DNA of 64,000 bases from positions 108,013 through 172,012 of the forward strand of contig VWZW01002459.1 of the NCBI GenBank assembly GCA_013397115.1, written 5' to 3'. Position numbers and translations under genes: made by a program. Of this stretch, positions 1 to 11,100 are shown piece by piece. This DNA comes from Edolisoma coerulescens. Lineage: Eukaryota > Chordata > Aves > Passeriformes > Campephagidae. Below the pieces are notes generated by a model. That model ran no database searches. It worked only from the letters and a program-made list of their open reading frames with translations, and was not told the DNA's origin. Position 1 is the stretch's first letter. Every line of letters starts with the position of its first letter.

Positions 1-3000
1 CCTGCTTTGCTTGTGTATTTTGTCTTTTCCATTTCAGTGGTGTGTCTGTACAAAGGCTTAGGAAATCTGCCAGATTCCCTAAATCAGTGCCTGAAAACAA
101 CTATTTTTAGTAACTGATAAGTCACATGAGCTCAGCTCACATAGATTAGCATTTACCTTTCCCGAGTAACGAGGATATTGTTTGATACTTGTTGATACCA
201 TCAGTTTCCCCCCTAAAGAAACCCAACCCCGATAACGAGGGGCCGGCTTTGAGAGGCGGCTCTGAGCAGAGCTCAGATGCCTTTGTTCTACTCCCACTGC
301 TCCGATCGTATCTGTGCATTCAATCAAATCTATGGATGCAATCTGATCCCTCCAAAAATAAATGCATTGTGTCCTGAAGAGGCCCGGGAGCCACTGTCTG
401 GCTGAGCCTGGATAAATCATGCTCGTTCCAAATGAGCCCTGATGGGCTGCGTGTGATAAGGGACCCCGGGTTGTCACCCTCGGTGGGATCTGGCTCGGGA
501 TGTGGCTGTGGGAAGCCCAGATGTCACCAGGATGGTGGCTCTGGATGCGGAGGGTGGAAACCTGCGGGTTCTGTGTGTGTGTCTCTACGAAAACGGGGGC
601 AATGGTGCCAAGGAAACGCTTTCTGTGGCTTCTCCTCTCCATGACAATCCTGAAGTGCTTAACGAGATCTAGTAATGCCCTTCTAGGGGAGGCTTGTCTT
701 AATCCCATTTTCCAGAGTTTCAGGCTTATGTTTTCAGACGTGCTGGAAACGTGCGGCGCTTCCCAGCTTTCAAAGGCAGGGGAGCTCAGTGTTTTCCGAG
801 CAGGGATTATCCTTCGTCCCCAAAGGGCAGCAAAGTGGAGCAGCAGTGCTGCATCTGGGACATCTCTGAGCTGGCCCTGTGGTGCCAGCCTGCCCCAAAT
901 GGCAGCTGTGAGGAGCAGGGGCGTGGGCAGCCAAAATCCTCTGCCCTGGCACAGGGAAAAGCTGTTTTAGGAGAGGGGCTTTAGGAAAAGCTTTAGGATA
1001 GGGGCTGGGGCTGCTTCAGCCAAAGGAGCTGTCCCATGGGGAAGGGGAAAAACCCCTGGGATGGATGGATGGGGCCCATTTCCATCCCTCTCCCACACAC
1101 ACTCCTGGTTTCTTTGCCACATCCGTGGCCCCATGTTCAGGGATGCTGGTGGGGTGAGGATGACGTGGCCGCTGCTGCTTCCAAGGAATGGCCTCTCTCC
1201 CACCGGCAGCACCTTTAGCAAAAACCAGGAGGCAGGAAATTCCACATCATGTCCCCACCTAAATCCTGCCGGAATTAGAGTCGGAGCCCTTGTAAGGACA
1301 AGGAATGGGTCCCAGGAGGCCCCTGGAGAACTTGGCCACTGTGGTTGGTACTATGGCAACAAGTGCTAATGCACGGACAGGAACTCGGGGGAACAAATCA
1401 TCCTCGGTTTTCCCCTGGCACGTCCCTGAGGATGCCAAGGCACAGAGGGCGAGATCTCTGCCTCGGCTCCGTCCATGGGGGAATGAGGAATCCTGCACCT
1501 TCCCGCGTTGGAGAGGGATGGTGACCACGCTCAGGAGATCCCAGAGCTGTCTCAGGGGCAGAATTCCACTGGGATCTGGCTGGAGGCTGGGGGCTTGTGC
1601 CGTGAGGAGCCCGATCTTCTCCCGAGGGTTTTAAACAGGGATAGAAACTGGCTTTCCTTAGAAAACCAGTGGCAATAGGATTTACTGGGAAATTAATGCC
1701 ATGCAAGAAGGATTTTGGGGTGTCAGCAGCAAAGGAGGGTACGTGAGTGGCTGAAAAGATCCAGGAGTTTATTCCTGGATGGACTCGGAGCTGGGAGCTC
1801 TGTCCCTGACTTTATCAATGCTGGCTGGCAGCTCCGGAGCTATTACAGCTCCAGCCAACCTGCTGCGATTTTTATATTTTCTTTTTCTTGGTTTTTTTTC
1901 CCTAAATGGAGCCCCAATTCCCCTCTCGTGCTGCGATTGGATTGCCAGACCATCCATCAAGCAGCATTTTCTCATTTATTTCCTCCCTACCTATTTCGTC
2001 TTCCAGGACAAAGTGGCGGTGTGTTAACACTGCTCCAATTTGTCACACCGGAGTCACCAGTGTAATTCCCAGCCTCCCAGAAAATTGATGGTGGCGGAAT
2101 TGAGGTTTTGCAGATGGGCCAAGCCCTAATAAGAACATCAGTTTGAGATGGGGCGAGCGGCAGAATTGACGCTTTTATCTAAATTCCATTGGAGCCGCGC
2201 ACCACAGGCGCCGGGAAAATATTGTGGGAAACAGCAGAAGAGGAATGGCAGGCGTGGTGCTGAAATCTGCTCAGCCCTGAACTCCAAATTACAACAAAAA
2301 TCCTGGTTCTGGCAGCTAAAAAAAAAGGGGATTTTGTCAACACAGTTGTCTTGGCAACATTAAAATGCGTTTCGTGCGGTCTGCTTGGGTTGTGTCGGGC
2401 GAAGGGGAGAGGGGTGAGGGGCTCCAGTAAATTGCAGGGAAGTTTTGGGGTGGGTCTGCCTCCTCCAGCACTCCATGGTCCGGGATGTTCAGGATGCTGG
2501 TCCGAATGGGATGGGGTAGGATTGGATAAAATAGGATATTTGTGTTGGAAGGGATCTACAATCATCATTTCAACTGCCTGGAAATTCCCGTGGCTGTTGT
2601 GACAGCAGGACCAGGCTTTCCTCGGCTGTTTCATTCCCTGGAGAGGGGATGGGCACCAAACCATCCCAGGAGCTGGGTAAAGCTGCAGGTCCCAGGGCTC
2701 TGGGGCTGCTTTGTCCCAACGATGTGGCCATGAGCAAAGAGCAGGGGTTTGTTCTCCAGGAAACAACCCCTGGTTCGAGGCCGATGAAGCCTCTCGGGGA
2801 CTGGCCATGGATTTATTTCTATCCGAAGCAAGGATTTATTTGGTTAACTGCCCTTCCTGCAGGGACAGGAATGGTTTTGGTGCAGACATGAGGGGGTCTC
2901 CACGGTGGAGACCTTGGCACTCCGTCCCTTTGGCAGCGTCCTTCCAGAGCCTGCTGGTGTCCAGCTCAGGCCAGCACTGGCACCAGGGTGTTGTGCAGAT

Positions 3001-4939
3001 GCCAAAGTGCCTCATTCTGGTCACTTCTGGGTAGAAATCAGGTTTACTGGGGGCAAAGTCAAAGTCACAGCCCAGCTGGAATAATGATTCCCAATCGGAC
3101 GGGAATGGGAAGGGAGAAGCGGAGCCATCGTTTGGCTTTGCAGGGAAAAGCTCTTGCCCTTCCTGGGTGGATTTTGGGAAGGCTGGGGGGAGGTGGATAA
3201 TTGGAGAGAGATGGTGGAACATTGTGGGTTCCCAGGATTAAAAGGCCACGGACAAGGAGACACCAGGCAGGAACGGAGCGTGGAACTGCTGGCACAGGCG
3301 AGCTGCCTGCCAGGGAATCGCTGGAAGGCTCCGTTCTCAGCGGCGCAGGTTTACAGGAACCGTGCATATGTTGCATCCCAGCGCTCCTCATCCCATCCAC
3401 CGATGCTCTGTGGGTCGTAAAGATTAAATGGGCATAAATCCATCAGCACCGGGGTTCTTCCTCGAGCGCTATAAATCCCACGAAAACTAATTAAGGAGGA
3501 CAATGGTGCCCATTTAAAGCTGGCACACGGATCCAGGAGCCATTATCAGCGGGAAAACAGGGCTCCAAATGGATTTGTGAGGCCGAGGGCAGCCCGGGTG
3601 GCCGCGGCAAGGGGCTGGCGTTGGGCACGGCCCAGCCCGGCACGGCTGGCGGCTGCTGCCTGGCAGAGTGAGGAGATTGTGTTAAAGCCCCCAAGATTGA
3701 TTTCTCCTCTGCTTTTCCTTGGAAATCGAATCATCCCATTAACATTTGTGCCGGAGTTTGTTCTTGGAATGTTATCTGGCAGCTCAAGGAGCTCCTCGTG
3801 GGGTTTGTTTGTCGCTGCTGGAGGGGAGCGGTTCTGCTGCTCTTTCCCGAAAGCCTCCACAGGAGGGATGTTCCCAGGAACTGGTGTCAGGATCGGGGTT
3901 AAGGCTTGCCTGGGGTGCTGCCCCTCTGCAGGGTTTGTTGCTCTCCCGTAGTTTGAGTGGGATTTGTGCTTTGGAAAGGGCAGGGAAACTGAGGCAGGGG
4001 TGGGATGGCACCATCCCTGGAGGTTTATTCCAGCGAGGTGGCCCAACAGGGAGCTGAGCCCGGCTTTGCCGATGGATTTGCCATCTCCTGGCTGTCCTTT
4101 GGGGTGAAATAAGTGTTCCCACCCTGGTGAAACCCCGTTCAGTGCGCTCCTCTGGCTGTTTGAAGGAGTTAGACCGGACACCTCCAGCAGCTTTAATGTC
4201 TGACACAGCTCTGGGGTCCATAAATCAGAGTCCTCGTGGTGCTGGGAGCGAGATCTGGGAATCTGTGGGCTCACAGAGCTCAGCCCCTCACAGAGTTGAG
4301 CTGCTTGGGTTCCATCCAAACGTGACCCCTCTAGAATCCCACCTGGGACCCCCCGGGAGCTGGGATGGGGGAACCCCGACCCTCACTGGGGGTCCCTCTC
4401 CAGGGTCACTTCTCCCTCTCCCTCCTCTCCCCAGTCTGAGTTTGTGCAAGACTTTCCAGCTGGAAATAATCGGACTTAACGATCTTAAGATAATTTTCCA
4501 AAGTAAATGATGCCACATTTCTGTGAAAATCCTTATCCAATTATTCCCTAAAGGAGCAGGAGGCTGAGGGGCTTAGAGCCCGGCTGTCCTCACTGTCCTT
4601 GCCTGTCCCTCTCCTTTCTGGCCCTTTTCTGGCCTTCCTGACTCTGAGGAGCAGCAGGGAAAAAGGAGAGATCCCTGGATGGGTGCTGAGGTATCACCTA
4701 AAATCCACTTTTTTCTTCCCATCCCTTCTGTAAGGAACGCTGAGGTGTCAGTGGGTTTGGGGACGGGGAACAATGAGCACCTAGAAACGCCGATGTTCCC
4801 TGGGACTGCAGGCTGGGGATGAACACACACGGCAAATTTCCCTGGAAATAGCTGGGAATTATCCTAGTGGGAGACGAGCGAGGCACTCAACACTGGGGTT
4901 CCTCCACTCTTTCCAGCGAGCTCAGCAAGTCCCGCTGTA

Positions 4940-5230
4940 AGGTCGAGTGGGGCTGAAGGACATCCGCGGTCCCCTCCAGCTGTGCAGCATCTGCCCGTGT
5001 GCGCGGCTGGGAACGCCCGGCGGTGACGGGGACCTGTCCCCGGCGGTGCCCGCGAGGGCTTTGCCCCCTGAGATGGGCACGGACCTCGCCCAGGGTGAGG
5101 AATTCTCGAGCGAATCCCGAGCAAACAGCAGGGCTGGGCCCTCGCAGGGAGCTGGCATTCCGTGCTCCCGTGGCATTCCGGCTGCTTCCAAAGCCACTTT
5201 CGTCCCCACGGCGTCAGCCGAGGCGTGAGG
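4940..5230 (+). promoter_or_regulatory. CpG-rich patch, candidate NOS1 promoter / first non-coding exon
   Basis: CpG dinucleotides are dense compared with the surrounding few kilobases. A good splice donor (CAGG|GTGAGG, GT at 5095-5096) lies inside, so a non-coding first exon ending at 5094 could splice to the acceptor at 7013/7014. This is inference from composition and one donor match. No TATA box or initiator was identified with confidence, and the patches at 6050-6350 and 6640-6920 are equal competitors. Confidence 0.25.
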
Positions 5231-5282
5231 AATGAGTTTTGTGTGACTCAGTGCCTGCACGGCAGGGTGACGGTCACCTTGT

Positions 5283-5306
5283 GGGGGGCTGGGGGAGGGG
5301 GTCGGG
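5283..5306 (+). other. Potential G-quadruplex
   Basis: Four runs of three or more G are separated by loops of only 1-2 nt, which fits the canonical G-quadruplex rule very tightly. It sits just downstream of the CpG-rich patch at 4940-5230. A second, looser G-run cluster lies at about 5396-5436. Confidence 0.45.
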
Positions 5307-7013
5307 AAAATCAGACCCTGGCAGGGAGAAGGGAGCTGCTCCTGTGATTTCCTGGGAAAGAGGGGAAAACTCGGCTGGGTCCCTCTGTGTGAGAGGGGTC
5401 GGGATGGGGAAGGGATGGAGGGGTGGGAGGGAAGGAAAGGGCCAGAACCTTTCTGTAAGAAGCAAATTCCTGCTTTCCTCCCCAAACCGGGACCTTCCTT
5501 ATCCTGCTCTGCTGCCCGAGCCCTGTGAGGGGGCGCAGCCCATCCCGGGGTCCCGATCCAGTATCATTTGCAGCAAGTAACCTGGCAGTTAGGGCGTTAA
5601 TTAGCTCTTGAGGCTATGCCTCGGTGGCATTTAACCCTTTGCAAGCTGCTGCTGCCGAGTCTCAGCAGGGGAAGGGCCACAGGGGTTAAACCCATGGGTT
5701 TGGGGTATGGATCTCTAGTTGTTTTATTCCCAATTCGCCGGTAAAAAGCCCAGCCTGGGGTCAGCAGCATTCCCCACAGGGGGATTAAATTGCCCAAGCG
5801 GCGCTGGTGTCACCACCCTGCTCCTCGGATCCCTGTTTGTCCCATCGGGGAGCTCCTGGCAGAGCCGGGCTGCAGGTGCAGATGCTGCCCTGAGTATGGG
5901 GAGGGAGAAGAGTTTTCCTTGCCATGTCAGCGCCTCCAGCAGACCCAGTGCCCTCTGTTCTCTGCCCAAAACTCAGATTTGAAAGAGAAAAGAAAGTGCT
6001 GGCTGGATGCAGAGTGTCAGGGCACAGTCCTGGAGAGAGAAACGTTCTCCAGAGCATCTGGGAAACGCGAGGGGAGCGCGGGGAGGGTTCGGGAGCAGAA
6101 ATGACGGAAGCCAAGCGTGGCCGTGTGGGAACGAGGGTCCCATCAGGAGTCAGTGGGATGTGACTCCCCGAGCCCTGCAGGGCTGTTCGCAGCCGTGCCC
6201 AGCTGCATGGGGCTCTCCCGAGGGCAGGATGAGCTCCCTGCGTGTTCTCCTCGCCATGCTTTCCCTCCGCTGAAGCAGGTGGTGTGGGAACAGTTCGGAG
6301 CCGGGTGGCGCGGCTGGGCTCGGGGGAGTGCGAGCGATGCCTCCTTCTCCCCGTGCCAGGCTGGAAACGGGGGAGAGGAGGAGCTGAGCGGCGATCCCTG
6401 CAGCCAGCCTTAAAAGCAGTTGCCTTTGGAAGTGTTTTCCTTAACTCAGAGGGAGCTGAGCGGCCTCTTCTGCTGCCTCGCTCTGCTCGTGGCTGCTGCT
6501 CCTGCTCCCGAAGCCACCTCGGAGTGACAGCACGTACGGATCAGGTTCCCTCCCGGGCAGGGACGCGCGTCCCCTGCCTGCTTCTCACCCATCAGCTTGT
6601 TGGATGCTCTGGAAAACACATGGAGACGGGATCCTCAGCCGGCAGGAATCACCGCCGAGCTCCGCGCGGCTCTACCTGTTCGTGAGCCGCGCAGGGCGGG
6701 CAGAGCAGGGAGTGTCCGAGCCGGGCTGCCCAGCTCTGCCCGTGCCCAGCGGCTCTCGCCAGGGCTCCGCCGCTCCCCCCGCGCCTCCCCGGCCCCCGCC
6801 GAACAGATGGTGCCGATTTTCGCAGGGGGAGGTGGAGGAAACAAAGCCCGGAGCGCTGCGAGGCTGCAGCCTGGCTCCCAAACGCCGCCCGGGGGGTGAC
6901 ATCTGTGGGGACGGGGTGCCTGTGGCGTGCCGAGCCCCGTGCTGAGCAGGCACTTGCGCCTGCCCTGCCTCACTTTTCTCCCTCCTTTGTTGTTTTTTTC
7001 CCCTCCTTTCCAG

Positions 7014-7401
7014 ATAAAGAAGCCCGCGCACCGTCGGCGGGGATGCTGGTGAAGCGAGCGGGCTGCCTCCCCCTCTCTGCCCAGCGCGGGACCAGCGGCT
7101 GACTGGAAGCTGGAATGTTTCCCACTCCACGCGATGCCCAGCCCTGCCTGCCCTGCCCCTAGCCTGGCTTCCCAGCCGTGACATTCCCTGTTTTCTCCTG
7201 TTCCGAGAGCAGTGCCACCGAGCATGCCGCAGAAAGCCCCCCTGCAGCCGAAGCCCAGGGGAGTTTTCCAGTGAGTCCAGCTCCTTAAAAGCCAGAGCTG
7301 CCCCTTCCCACCCCGGCGTTGGAAAGCGTCTCCCACAGCGAATCTCCCTGCGCCCAGCGGGTGTTGAGGTCCTGGGGTGCAGGCTGGAGGAGGGGGCTGC
7401 C
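7014..7401 (+). other. NOS1: Probable 5'UTR part of NOS1 exon 2, with upstream ORFs
   Basis: A long pyrimidine tract ending in TTTCCAG at 7007-7013 is the best acceptor upstream of the start codon. It would give an exon of 7014-8120 with 388 nt of leader. The leader has four short upstream ORFs (7043-7102, 7115-7162, 7134-7181, 7224-7274), all closing before the NOS1 ATG. Weaker acceptors at 7337-7338 and 7381-7382 would shorten the leader and remove them, so the 5' boundary is not certain. Confidence 0.5.
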
Positions 7402-8120
7402 ATGGAAGAGAATGTGTTCAGCGTGCAGCAGATCCAGCCCAACGTCATCTCAGTGAGGCTCTTCAAGCGCAAGGTGGGCGGCCTCGGCTTCCTGGTGAAG
7501 GAGCGCGTCAGCAAACCGCCCGTCATCATCTCCGACCTGATCCGGGGCGGGGCTGCCGAGCAGAGTGGCCTCATCCAGGCTGGGGACATCATTTTAGCCG
7601 TCAATGGCAGGCCCCTGGTGGACATGAGCTATGAGACGGCGCTGGAGATCCTGAGAAGCATCGCCTCCGAGACCTACGTGGTCCTCATCCTGCGCGGCCC
7701 CGAGGGCTTCACCACTCACCTGGAGACCACTTTTGCGGGCGACGGGACGCCCAAAACCATCCGCGTCACCAGACCCCTGTGCCCGGCTCCCAAGGCAGTT
7801 GACTTGTCCAACCCAAGCGTTCCCAGCAAAGAGCAGCCACTGCCAGCAGCCATGGGCTCCCTGTGGAGCAGGGAAATGGGGAAGGAGGTGGAGCCGATGG
7901 TCCACGTTAACGGCGTTGTTCCCGGCAGCAAAGGGCCGGACGCCGGGAAGGGCAAGGACGGGGCTTGTGGTCACTCCTGTCTCAACGGCAGCGTGGAAGA
8001 CAATGAGCTGCTCAAAGAAATCGAGCCCGTCCTGGACCTGCTGAGGAGCAGCAGTAAGGACGGCGATGGAGATGCCCCCTCCAAGGTAGAGACACGCGAT
8101 ATAGAAGTCCAGGTGGACTG
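7402..8120 (+). CDS. NOS1: NOS1 coding exon 2: start codon, PDZ domain, beta-finger, DYNLL1 motif
   Basis: Encodes residues 1-239 and two bases of W240. The PDZ domain with its GLGF loop (27-30) and Y77-E78 is followed by the beta-finger (ETTF 108-111) that docks on PSD-95 or syntrophin PDZ domains. A poorly conserved linker then leads to VQVD (236-239), the counterpart of the mammalian IQVD site for dynein light chain DYNLL1. The donor is GTAGGT at 8121. Confidence 0.97.
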
Positions 8121-11100
8121 GTAGGTCCCTAAATACATTTTTTACCTTTGGTGAAACGCGCTGGTTTTAGCTCCCTGAGGTGCCGGTGAGCGCCTCTCCA
8201 CTGCTGGGTGCTGCCGGGCACCGTGGGGTGGAGATGGAGAGGCAGGGATGCAAAAAAGGGGGGAAGTGGTTGGTGAGGGGAAGATGAATGGAAAATCAGG
8301 AGAAGATTGTGGAAGCAAGATGTAAGCATGAGAAATTGGGGAGAGCAGGAATAACGTCTGGTGGAAAGCTGAGCCGTGCGATGTGGCGGATCACGGGCTG
8401 GGCTGGGATCAATTTCTGCTCCATGTTCTCAGTCCCATTTGTTTCAAATTGAAGCAAAATCCCGTGCCTCAGTTTCCCCAGCTGCCAAATAAGGTCTGTG
8501 GTGTTCCTGTCCTTGTGGTCCTGCTTTAGAGCTCTCCTGTTGAAATCCGCTTGGATGAACTGCGGGAGAGGAGGCAGGAAGGTCGGACCGGCTGGGCACG
8601 GAGCTTCCCAGGAGAAATGAGTTTCCAAACCTTTCAGGAGAGCAGAGGGGAGCCCCAGCCCAGCTCCATCTGAAGCCAAGACAGGGCAAGGGCAGTGGGA
8701 CCAACCTGGTGGGAAAGGGGGGAAATGTTTTTCATGGAGAGCTCAGAATGGCCAATCCCTGCTGAAAAGCCGGGATGGATCTGCCTCTGCTCCTCCTAGA
8801 GCCAGATCACTTTTCCAGCACTTGTGAGCATGGGTGAGGATGTGGACAACGCTTGTCCCACGTCCTCTTGAGGAGGGGGAAGTGGGACAGCTCCCGATTT
8901 TCCTCAGCGTTTCCCTGAGCTGTAGCGGAGCCGGAGCAGCTCCCGGGGGCCCTTCCTGCTTTACAAAGCTGTTGTTTGTCTCTGGATTTTCCTGTGCCAA
9001 CTCCCTCTGCTCCTGGCCGTTCATTAGCACTGATAGGTTGCCTTTTCCTGTTGCTTTTCCCCAAGTCCCCAAACGCATTTTAGCGGTGTCAAGTGCTGCA
9101 GCAGGTTGTGGCTGCCCTCGCTTATCGACTGGCTGGAAAAGCCCCGAGGGTTTGCTGGAGCTGGAGATCTGTGGCTCAGCCACGGAAGGATTTGTAATTT
9201 CGAGTTATCTGTAATTTCGAGTTATCTGTAATTTCAAGTTCTCTGTGATTTCAAGTTCTCTCGCTGCAGACGCTTCTTAGGAAAAGGGGAAAAAATTGTG
9301 TTCATTTTTCTTGATCAGAAACATGAGGGGAGAGCCACAGCGGGGTCCCCTCCGTGGGCTCCCAGCCAAGGCTGAGCTCCCATCCGCTCCGATCCCAATC
9401 CCACACCCACCCCCTGTGTTTCCCACCTTCCTTGGTTTATTTTCAGTTGTTTTCATGGTGTTCCTGCTCTCCCAAATTATTCCTGCCTCCCGTGGAGGAC
9501 ACGGTACCTCAAAGCTCGTTAGGGTGCTCACACTGAGTCAGAGGGAAAAAATATCTGCTGGGCTCGATGCCGGTGTCTAGGCATCCTTCCTGCCATCCCC
9601 TCCCTACCTTCCAGGTCTTGTTCACTTGGGAATTGCTGGGATTTGGAAAATTTGGAAATCTGCTGTGCAATGGGAGGGGATTTAACCCCCCGAGCCCAGC
9701 ACGCTCTCCAAAAACCTGTCCAGACTGTGCATCCTTTAATCCCAGCACCAACCCATCCTGGGAGAGCCTGGTTTAAGAACTGAGACCCTGAAAGGGTCAG
9801 GATTGGATACAAAATATGCAGGGGGGCTTAAAAACCCCCTCTGGTTCAGCTCAGGGACCTGGGGGTTGCAGCCCAGCAAAGCCCCCAGAGGATACAATCC
9901 CAAACATCGGGATTGAACATTGCAGCCTCACCCTACAAACCCTGCTTCCCATCCCAGCGGCTGCAGGGTCTCTGAGGAAATCCTGCTCCGGCCGTAGGGA
10001 GGGATGAAAAATGTGGTTTTACTTGGAGGAGTGTCTTCTATTCAGAGATTAACCAGAAATGCTTTGATTTCACTTAAACTGAAGGACCTTGAAGCGGCAA
10101 AGCAGGGACTTCACCAAAATCTCAATCTTTTTGGTTTTTTTTCAATATCCTAATTAAAAAAAAAAAAATCTTTGTAATCTCTCTCCTTTGGGGTTGAAAA
10201 TCCACTTTTCAGTCAAATTCTCTTGCTTGATGAAAAGCTGCAACCTGGCTCCTGTGGAAGGAGTCGGCGTGAGGGAGAGGACGAGGCTGGAGCAGAGATG
10301 TGGGAAAGGAGATTTAGTGCAGGCAGAAGCTGCTGGGAGCGGCCGTGCGGGGCAAAGGGCGTTTCTGCGGGACTGGGCTGCGGATGATTCATCTGCTCGG
10401 CTCGGGCTCACACAGAGCCGGGGCATCCTGAAGGTCTCCCGCACTCCAAGTCTTCTTGGATGGCAGGGGAAGTGCAGAAAGGTCGGGGAATAATGGGGAG
10501 CGGATAACTGGGGAGAGTGGTGGTCGGTGCCAAGGAAATGCCAGAAAAACCCCAGCAAGCCCTATCAGATGGATGCAGCTCCCAGGCTTAGGCTGGGACT
10601 TCTCCAGGCAGGAACAGCGCAGGAATTGAGCTCTGCCTACATCCAGGAGGGTGCAAAACCTCGCTCAAGGTTGAGCTGGACACCTCCAGCCTGGACTATT
10701 TGGCTGTGGATCCAGCTGGAGGTGATGGGTTTGGGATGAACCCCGGTTTGTCTCCTCTTTGCCGGGTGCTGACCTTCCCAGCCCGTGGCGCTTTGTCAGA
10801 GCCAATCCGGTCATGGAGCTGTGACAGCTTTCCCAGGGCAGACGGGAAGGGCACGAGTTCAGTTCCCTCAGTTCCCAGGGCTGAGGTTCTTCACAGGGAG
10901 CCAAAAACTTCTCGCTCAAGATGGGCTTTGGTAAAACCAATTCCAACTACACCTGATGCTTTGGGCTCCCAGCTCCTCTCCCCAGTGTTACTTCCCAGGA
11001 AAACTGGAAGGGAGCTGACTGGAAGGAAGATGGGGAGGGACTTCTTATAGGAGCATGGAGGGACAGGACAAGGGGAGTGGATTCCCAGTGCCAGAGGGCA

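Larger units (their letters stand above)
1..7013. other. 5' flank / upstream non-coding region of NOS1
   Basis: No protein-coding gene is supported here on either strand. The open frames are short, overlap one another and match no family I recognise. The stretch may be intergenic or may lie between alternative non-coding first exons of NOS1, a gene known for many such exons. CpG-rich patches occur at about 4940-5230, 6050-6350 and 6640-6920. A short fragment at about 2536-2580 looks like antisense CR1. The 3400-3780 stretch is less GC-rich and carries homeodomain-like TAATTA sites, but I cannot say whether it is regulatory. Confidence 0.6.

Noticed and set aside
7377..7634. Second open frame over the NOS1 PDZ exon
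   Set aside because: A shadow frame. The frame from 7402 gives the recognisable PDZ domain.
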